Positions 58,314 to 64,000 of a stretch of DNA of 64,000 bases are shown here, piece after piece. Below the pieces are notes generated by a model. The model was given only the letters and a program-made list of their open reading frames with translations. It searched no databases and was not told where the DNA came from. The translations under genes were made by a program, and so were the position numbers. This DNA is from JBOGXA01 sp050694175 (GTDB lineage: Bacteria; Actinomycetota; CADDZG01; WHSQ01), in the NCBI GenBank assembly GCA_050694175.1, contig JBOGXA010000018.1, forward strand, positions 1 through 64,000, in the 5' to 3' direction. Numbering within the stretch: position 1 is the first letter of the stretch; every line of letters begins with the position of its first letter.

Positions 58314-61073
58314 GTGGAGGCGCATCGAAGCCTGCCGCTCGTGGGGCGTGATCGGGAGCTCGGGATCCTCGACGGGGCACTCTCGGAGTTGCCCTCGCGC
58401 GGGGCCGCGGTCTTCATACGTGGGGAACCCGGACTCGGAAAATCGAGACTCGCTCAGGAGACCGTTCGCCGAGCAGGGAAGCTGGGCTACGAGAGCGCCG
58501 TCGGCGGTTCCTCCGAGCTAGAGCAGCAACGTCCCTTCGCCGCCCTTATCGATGCCCTGGGCGGCGGAGATTCGACGCCGGAAACGAAGGACCTGCTCGC
58601 GCTGTTGATGGGAGCGGGTGATGAAGGCGCGAGCTCTGCATCCCTCGATCTGAGCTACCGGGTGATCGAGGAGTCTCTCGGCTATTTCGAGTCCCGCCTC
58701 AACGAAGGACCGTTCGTTTTGGTGCTCGAAGATCTTCACTGGGCGGACCCGTCAACTCTTGTGTTCCTACGCCACGCCGCGTCCCGCCTGATGATCCGAC
58801 CGCTGCTGCTGGTCGGCACACGCCGGCCGTGGCCGCGCTCACCGCAGCTGGACCGCATCGAGGAGATGGTCAACGTCACCCCGCTAGGCGTCGCTCCACT
58901 AGCGGATGAGGAAGTTCTCGAATTGGGGGAACGTGCACTGGGTCGCCGTCCCGAAGGGGCGTTGCTGGACAGGCTGCGGGCGGCGGCGGGTAACCCCTTG
59001 TTCGTGGAGGAGGTTTTGACCGCGAATGCGCAAGAACAGTTGTCCGATGATTTCGTGAGGTCCATCATCAGGCGGCTGACCTATCTGTCGGATGGATGCC
59101 TGGAGCTGTTGCGCATCGGGTCCATCCTCGGGACACGGTTCCGTTTCCGAGATTTGACGATTGCTTCGGGAAGGGAATCGCTCGAGCTCACGCCCATCGT
59201 GGAGGAGGCCGTTCATTCGGGACTTCTTCGTGAAGATCAGAGTCGTTTGCGCTTCAATCACGAGCTCGTTCGCGATGCGATCTACCAGGATATTGCCGCG
59301 AGTGTGCGACAAGACCTTCACCTGGACGTGGCGAACAAACTGGCTGGATCGGGGTCTGCTGCTGAGGTGGTCGCCCCCCACTTTTCGCTCGGCGCTGAGG
59401 CCGGCGACGCCTCTGCCACAGAGTGGATCTGGCGAGCGGCCCGTGAGTCTGCAGCACGCAGCCCGACTGCCGCCGTGAATCTGCTGACGCGTGCACTCGA
59501 GCTGGCACCCGGCGGCTTTGAGCACCGTGATCTGCTCGTCTCCGATCTTGTGTCCGCACTTCTCTGGTCCGGGCACTTCTATAGGGCCGAGCTGCGCGCC
59601 CAGCAACTCATCGATCGTCCCAGCGCGCCCGAGGCGCGTGCGGCCGTCCGGTACGCGCTCGCGCGAGTGCTTGTGTATCGGGGCCGTGTTGCGGACTCGC
59701 TCCAGCACGCCGAGGCCGCCCTGCGCGAGGAAGGGCTGACCGAGGAACAGAGGGCTCGATTTCTTGCCGATGTCGCGCTGCGCGCCCTCGTCGTAGGAGA
59801 CGTGACCCGTTCACGAGCGGCCGCTGCCGAAGCGACTGCCGCCGCCGAACAGCTCGCGGATACCTCGTTACTGGCCCTAACGTTGTCCGCGAGCTCTCGG
59901 GTCGCGGATCACAGAGGGTATGTCGAGGAGGCAATGGCGTCGGCCCGGCGAGCGGCGTCGCTCGCCGCGGCTCGTCCGAGCGATGCCATCCAGTTCGTTC
60001 AGCCGGCGTTGTATTTCGGGCTCGCCCTTATCAGCGGTGACAGATTCGTCGAAGCGCTGGATGTGCTCGAGCGGGGGCGGCGTGACGCGGAGTCGGTAGG
60101 TGCTGCGTGGAGCCTTCCCTTGTTTCATTTCGCGTCTGCCCTGGCCCGCTTCCACGCGGGATTGTGGGACGACGCGCTCGTCGACGCCACCGCGGGACTC
60201 GAACTTAGCGAGGAGACGGAAACCCAGGTGTGGGCGCCGTGGACAAAGGCGCTCGTGGCACGTATCCACCTCCACCGCGACGATCTGGAGTCGGCTGAAG
60301 AAGAGCTCGCTGCCGCGCGCACGCAAGAGCTGCAGGCCGGCTGTCCTCAATTTGGCGGGTACTGGATTCGCTGGAGCGAGGCGCTTCTCGAGGAAGCACG
60401 GGGCCATGACGAGGGTGCAGCAGCCACGTTGGGCGGCGAGTGGGAGCGATGGCCCCAAACCGAACCGGTGGGCGACCACCGCGAGACGGCTGTGGACATG
60501 ATCCGTCTCGCGCTGGTGGTTGGAGACCGAACCAGAGCCCACGACGTCATGACTGTTGCCGAAGAGGCCTCGTCGCGCTGGCGATCGTCGTCATCGAAGG
60601 CCATGGTCTTGGCCTGCGGAGGTTGGCTCGATGCAGATGGGAGCCACCTCGAGGAAGCAGCGCGCCTGTTCCGGTCCTGTGGACGGATCCTCGCGTCGGC
60701 TCAAAGCCTTGAAACCGCCGCGGCGATTGATGCCCCGCAGGCTCACGATCTGCTCCGAGAGGCCCTCGGGGTCTATGAGTCGCTGGGGGCGACGCACGAC
60801 GCGGGGCGAGTGGAGGCCGAGTTAAGGGCCAGGGGAGTTCGACGGGGACGCCGCGGCCCTCGCCTCCGTCCGTCGCACGGATGGGACAGCCTCACCGAAA
60901 CCGAGGTGAAGGTCGTGTTCCTGGTCGCCGAGGGCCTGACCAATCGCCAGATCGCCGAGCGCTTGTTCGTTTCCCATCGCACCGTGGATACCCACGTCTC
61001 GCATGCGCTCGCGAAGCTCGGGGCCTCGGCCCGGGCCGAGCTGGCTGCTGAGGCCGCCCGGCGCTCGCCGTAG
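58314..61073 (+). CDS. LAL-type LuxR-family transcriptional regulator
   Basis: 919 residues, GTG start at 58314 without a clear ribosome site; GTG 58341 is an alternative. An N-terminal STAND/AAA ATPase has Walker A GEPGLGKSRL and Walker B VLVLEDLHWADPS. A long helical TPR-like region (about 370-840) follows, and a C-terminal LuxR helix-turn-helix (LTETEVKVVFLVAEGLTNRQIAERLFVSHRTVDTHV). Ligand and targets unknown. No adjacent operon partner. Confidence 0.9.
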   Translation: MEAHRSLPLVGRDRELGILDGALSELPSRGAAVFIRGEPGLGKSRLAQETVRRAGKLGYESAVGGSSELEQQRPFAALIDALGGGDSTPETKDLLALLMGAGDEGASSASLDLSYRVIEESLGYFESRLNEGPFVLVLEDLHWADPSTLVFLRHAASRLMIRPLLLVGTRRPWPRSPQLDRIEEMVNVTPLGVAPLADEEVLELGERALGRRPEGALLDRLRAAAGNPLFVEEVLTANAQEQLSDDFVRSIIRRLTYLSDGCLELLRIGSILGTRFRFRDLTIASGRESLELTPIVEEAVHSGLLREDQSRLRFNHELVRDAIYQDIAASVRQDLHLDVANKLAGSGSAAEVVAPHFSLGAEAGDASATEWIWRAARESAARSPTAAVNLLTRALELAPGGFEHRDLLVSDLVSALLWSGHFYRAELRAQQLIDRPSAPEARAAVRYALARVLVYRGRVADSLQHAEAALREEGLTEEQRARFLADVALRALVVGDVTRSRAAAAEATAAAEQLADTSLLALTLSASSRVADHRGYVEEAMASARRAASLAAARPSDAIQFVQPALYFGLALISGDRFVEALDVLERGRRDAESVGAAWSLPLFHFASALARFHAGLWDDALVDATAGLELSEETETQVWAPWTKALVARIHLHRDDLESAEEELAAARTQELQAGCPQFGGYWIRWSEALLEEARGHDEGAAATLGGEWERWPQTEPVGDHRETAVDMIRLALVVGDRTRAHDVMTVAEEASSRWRSSSSKAMVLACGGWLDADGSHLEEAARLFRSCGRILASAQSLETAAAIDAPQAHDLLREALGVYESLGATHDAGRVEAELRARGVRRGRRGPRLRPSHGWDSLTETEVKVVFLVAEGLTNRQIAERLFVSHRTVDTHVSHALAKLGASARAELAAEAARRSP

Positions 61074-61167
61074 CTCTCCGCATGACGATGAAGAATCCGT
61101 GATCTTACGGATGTCTTCATCCATCTTCCGGGCGACAGTGGGCTCTGCGAGAGAAGAAGGAGGATGG

Positions 61168-61419
61168 ATGGGGCTGTTCATGGACGTGCACCGGAACCTC
61201 GACGGGCTAACCGCCGAGGCCGCCGCCAGGGCTCACCAGGCCGACATCGACATCCAGGCCCGCTTCGGCGTCAGGTACCTGCGCTACTGGTTCAGCGAGG
61301 ACGAGGGCACGGTCTTCTGCCTCGGGGAGGCACCCTCAGTTGAAGCGGCCAAGCGGGTCCACGAGGAGGCGCATGGACTGGTCGCCGACGAGATCATTCT
61401 GGTGAGGGAGGGGATGTAG
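61168..61419 (+). CDS. DUF4242 protein (SCO4226 nickel-binding family)
   Basis: 83 residues from ATG 61168 (AAGGAGG upstream). A small ferredoxin-like fold with FMDVHRNLDGLT at the N-terminus and CLGEAPSVEAAKRVHEEAHGLVADEI, as in Streptomyces SCO4226, which binds nickel. Biological role unclear. Two bases from the next possible start, so cotranscribed with the peroxiredoxin-like gene. Confidence 0.82.
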   Translation: MGLFMDVHRNLDGLTAEAAARAHQADIDIQARFGVRYLRYWFSEDEGTVFCLGEAPSVEAAKRVHEEAHGLVADEIILVREGM

Positions 61420-61442
61420 GTATGCGCAGCGAGGGAGTGGTG

Positions 61443-62105
61443 ATGGAGACCAGACTCGAGCAGCAGATCCGGGCCGCCGAGAAGAAGTGGTTGGAGCTGT
61501 GGGTCAGAGGCCCCGCCGAGCTAGAGCAGGGCCGGATGGTCCCACAGGTCGGTGATGCCGCCCCCGAGCTTGTCCTTGTGGATCACGAAGGTCGCGACCG
61601 CGCGCTGAGCTCGTTCTGGAACGAGAAGCCCGCGCTCGTGCTGTTCTGGAGGCACTACGGATGTGGGTGCGGCATCGACCGGGCGGCCCGGCTGCGCGAC
61701 GAGATGAACGCGTATCGCGACGCAGGCGCGGAGGTCGTCGTGGTCGGCCAGGGCGAGCCCGAGCGCGCCGCCGCCTACCGCGACCAGCACGGCATCGACT
61801 GCCCGTTTCTTTGCGACACCGAGGAAGCGGGCTACCGCACCTACGGGCTCACGGAATTCACGGTTGCCGAGGTGCTTTTCGACGCCCCGGAGGAGTTCTG
61901 GTCGCACAGCCGTGAGATCGGCGAGCAGTTCATAGCGGACCGTCGCGAAATGGGGCGGCCGGCCGTCGACAACCCATGGCGACGCCCCGGCGAGTTCGTG
62001 ATCGATACCAAGGGTGTGATACGGCTCGCCTACCGGTGGCAGTACTGCGAGGACTTTCCCGATCCCCGCGTCCACCTCACAGCGATCAAGCTGGCTCACG
62101 GTTAA
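61443..62105 (+). CDS. Peroxiredoxin-like (AhpC/TSA-related) protein
   Basis: 220 residues from ATG 61443 (GGGAG upstream); ATG 61422 would add seven residues. A thioredoxin-fold domain with VGDAAPELVLVDHEGRD, ALVLFWRHYGCGCGIDRAARLRDE and DTEEAGYRTYGL. The usual PxxxTxxC peroxidatic site is replaced by a Cys-Gly-Cys pair in RHYGCGCG, so peroxidase activity is not certain. The C-terminal REMGRPAVDNPWRRPGEFVID and AYRWQYCEDFPD are distinctive for this subfamily. Confidence 0.8.
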   Translation: METRLEQQIRAAEKKWLELWVRGPAELEQGRMVPQVGDAAPELVLVDHEGRDRALSSFWNEKPALVLFWRHYGCGCGIDRAARLRDEMNAYRDAGAEVVVVGQGEPERAAAYRDQHGIDCPFLCDTEEAGYRTYGLTEFTVAEVLFDAPEEFWSHSREIGEQFIADRREMGRPAVDNPWRRPGEFVIDTKGVIRLAYRWQYCEDFPDPRVHLTAIKLAHG

Positions 62106-62190
62106 TAGCGAGCATTTCGGTTCGCCTACGTCAAATGGGTGGTCTGGCGAGCATCACTGCTTGCCAAACAGAGTAGGCGGGGAGGCAAAG

Positions 62191-64000
62191 ATGAAGCTGA
62201 GATCGATCGTTTTTATTGTGACTCTCGTCGCCGGGATCTTGGGAGTGGCGGCCCCGCCGGCTGCGGCCGATGAGGGCTGCGGCTTCATCTCCGGCATCAT
62301 CGGTGATGGGCAACAAATCTTGGACGAGTTCTTTGTCGACTCGAACTGCGCCGATGGGTTCGGCGCGAGCGAATCGGTCTCTGGCAGTTCGGAGGACGGC
62401 GCCCAGGCGAACGGTGCCGCGTCGGAGCAGTATGCGCTGAGCTTCGCGCCCCCCGACGGCCAGGGGCAGGTTCACCTCAGCTCGGCCGACGTAAGCGGCG
62501 AGACTTCCTTTTCGGTGAGCGGTGGAAACGGCAGGATCTTAGGCGGAGAGACGCACGCCTGGTTCGACCTCGACTTCGTTATTCCTGAGGGGATGACGGG
62601 GTCGCTACTCGCGAACGTAAGCGCGAGTGTGACCCCCCCGGAGATCGGTGGTTATGTCGGCAGCTCGACCGTGAATCTGGAGGGCGATTTTGAGGGTCCG
62701 GACGAGGTCGAGGTGGAACTCGGCTCCGAGGACCCCCGCCTCGAGGCGAGCGACTCGCTGGCGCTCAGCGACCTCCCACCGGGCGCTTACCGCTTGCACG
62801 CGGACAGTGTCGCGAACGCCGGAGGAGGAGGGTCCGTGGCCGCAGACTTCGACGTGACCTTGACGGTCGAGTCGCAGTGTGACAACGAGTTCACCGACGG
62901 TGACGACATCATCACCGGGACGCCCGGCGACGACTTCCTGTGCGGAGGCGGCGGGAACGACACCATCGACGGCGGCGCCGGCACCGACACCATCCGCGGC
63001 GGAGACGGCAACGACACCATCGAGGGCGGGGACGACGACGATCCCCTCCTCGACGGCGGCGCCGGCACCGACACCATCCGCGGCGGAGACGGCAACGACA
63101 CCATCGATGGCGGGGACGACGACGATCCCCTCCTCGACGGCGGCGCCGGTACCGACAGCATCGAGGGCGGCAACGGCAACGACACCATCTTCGGCGGCGG
63201 CGACAGCCTCGGGGGCGACGCCGGCGACGATTTCGTGGACGGAGAGGCCGGCGACGACTTCCTCTTCGGCGCAGCGGGCGGGGACTTCATCCTCGGTGGC
63301 GACGGGCGAGACCTGCTCGAGGGCGAAGAGGGCGACGACGACCTGTTCGGGGGACCTGGCGACGACAGCGGCAACGTGCCGGGCCTCTTCGGCGGACCCG
63401 GCGAAGACGAGCTTCACGGCGACGACGGTGACGACACCATCGAGGGCGGGGACGACGACGACCCCCTCCTCGACGGCGGCGCCGGCGACGACAACATCGA
63501 GGGCGGCAACGGCAACGACACCATCTTCGGCGGCGAGGGCGGCGACAGCATCGGGGGCGACGCCGGCGATGATTTCGTGGACGGAGAGGCGGGCGACGAC
63601 TTCATCTTCGGCGGAGCAGGCGACGACTTCATGCTCGGCGGCGACGGGCGAGACCTGCTCGAGGGCCAAGAGGGCGACGACGACCTGTTCGGGGGACCCG
63701 GCGACGACAGCGGCAACGTGCCGGGCCTCTTCGGCGGACCCGGCGAAGACGAGGTTCACGGCGACGAGGGCAACGACACCATCGAGGGCGGCACCGGCCA
63801 CGACACCCTCCTCGACGGCGGCGGGGGCGACGACCTGGTCGAAGGCGGTGGCGGCGACGACCTCCTCGAGGGCGGGCCCGGCCGCGACAAGATGCTCGGC
63901 AACACCGGCTCGGACAAGCTCCGGGGCCAGGGCGACAACGACTGCCTGATCGGCGGGACCCGCAAGGACGTATTGGTGGGGGGGCCCGGCAATGACCGTC
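62191..64000 (+). CDS. Secreted RTX-type calcium-binding repeat protein (partial)
   Basis: Starts at ATG 62191 (GGGGAGG upstream) and stays open to the window end, at least 603 residues. Signal peptide to about residue 27 (PPAAADEG). A ~200-residue beta-rich domain is followed by many nonapeptide repeats of the GGxGxDxL type, such as GGAGTDTIRGGDGNDTI. The repeats are nested in larger units: a ~420-nt block from about 63011 is repeated from about 63431. Probably a calcium-binding surface or secreted protein; no catalytic domain is visible in this part. Confidence 0.85.
   Translation, partial: MKLRSIVFIVTLVAGILGVAAPPAAADEGCGFISGIIGDGQQILDEFFVDSNCADGFGASESVSGSSEDGAQANGAASEQYALSFAPPDGQGQVHLSSADVSGETSFSVSGGNGRILGGETHAWFDLDFVIPEGMTGSLLANVSASVTPPEIGGYVGSSTVNLEGDFEGPDEVEVELGSEDPRLEASDSLALSDLPPGAYRLHADSVANAGGGGSVAADFDVTLTVESQCDNEFTDGDDIITGTPGDDFLCGGGGNDTIDGGAGTDTIRGGDGNDTIEGGDDDDPLLDGGAGTDTIRGGDGNDTIDGGDDDDPLLDGGAGTDSIEGGNGNDTIFGGGDSLGGDAGDDFVDGEAGDDFLFGAAGGDFILGGDGRDLLEGEEGDDDLFGGPGDDSGNVPGLFGGPGEDELHGDDGDDTIEGGDDDDPLLDGGAGDDNIEGGNGNDTIFGGEGGDSIGGDAGDDFVDGEAGDDFIFGGAGDDFMLGGDGRDLLEGQEGDDDLFGGPGDDSGNVPGLFGGPGEDEVHGDEGNDTIEGGTGHDTLLDGGGGDDLVEGGGGDDLLEGGPGRDKMLGNTGSDKLRGQGDNDCLIGGTRKDVLVGGPGNDR

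Noticed and set aside
62605..63801. 398-residue minus-strand frame opposite the RTX gene
   Set aside because: The Val/Ala-rich repeats mirror the GD-rich repeats on the plus strand; the plus strand has a signal peptide, ribosome site and RTX motifs.
62900..63900. Regular repeats suggesting a CRISPR array
   Set aside because: The repeats are in-frame nonapeptide codons without unique spacers of constant length.

Overview
The window is a GC-rich bacterial chromosome segment with many GTG/TTG starts, short or absent mRNA leaders, and tight ATGA/GTGA gene overlaps. Gene content suggests a deep-branching, probably uncultured Actinomycetota: a CadI-like VOC protein paired with ArsR, a DUF4242 protein, a menaquinone-type geranylgeranyl reductase, a large LAL/LuxR regulator and a caa3 oxidase. 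The assignment is an inference; 16S or marker genes outside the window would be needed. The cytochrome b is split and b6-like, unlike the fused QcrB of Mycobacterium or Streptomyces.

About 53 kb encodes nearly a whole aerobic respiratory chain. On the minus strand (203-5370) lies a bc-type quinol oxidase operon: small membrane protein, 2[4Fe-4S] ferredoxin, cytochrome b6-like subunit, subunit IV, Rieske protein, diheme cytochrome c, and another membrane protein beyond a 158-bp palindrome. Upstream on the same strand (5454-12967) is a System I cytochrome c maturation cluster: resA/ccmG-like, ccmE (Cys variant), ccmF, ccmH (atypical), a ccmI-like zinc-ribbon protein, an unknown surface protein, ccmA, ccmB, ccmC, ccmD. 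On the plus strand (13078-18555) is the caa3 oxidase cluster ctaC-D-E-F-G plus a membrane cupredoxin, followed by a tag glycosylase. ctaA-ctaB (heme A) are on the minus strand at 19268-21207.

After two lipoprotein genes come a polyprenyl diphosphate synthase, a second membrane cupredoxin and a geranylgeranyl reductase, which fit menaquinone tail synthesis and saturation. A complete 14-gene nuoA-N operon follows (26231-41027), preceded by a Rex-like operator. A divergent arsR/cadI-like pair with a clear operator separates it from a second, 11-gene nuo operon lacking nuoE, F and G (42246-52965). The last 11 kb is mixed: MFS transporter, MaoC hydratase, acyl-CoA synthetase, secreted M23 peptidase, tRNA-Tyr, LAL/LuxR regulator, DUF4242 protein, peroxiredoxin-like protein, and a secreted RTX-type protein cut by the window end.

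The most striking unexplained signal is a ~36-residue element with core fragments YQxVL, KGSSPxVA and RAKxAR. It occurs nearly identically in three unrelated respiratory proteins: the N-terminus of cytochrome b subunit IV, the N-terminus of the second cupredoxin, and the C-terminus of the second NuoI. In each it is attached through a long Ala/Pro-rich linker. It looks like a shared docking or assembly tag linking complex I-like, bc and copper-protein components. Other notable items are a family of ~60-bp dispersed tandem repeats at gene ends, Cys-type CcmE, and a CtaF-like C-terminal extension on CtaD.
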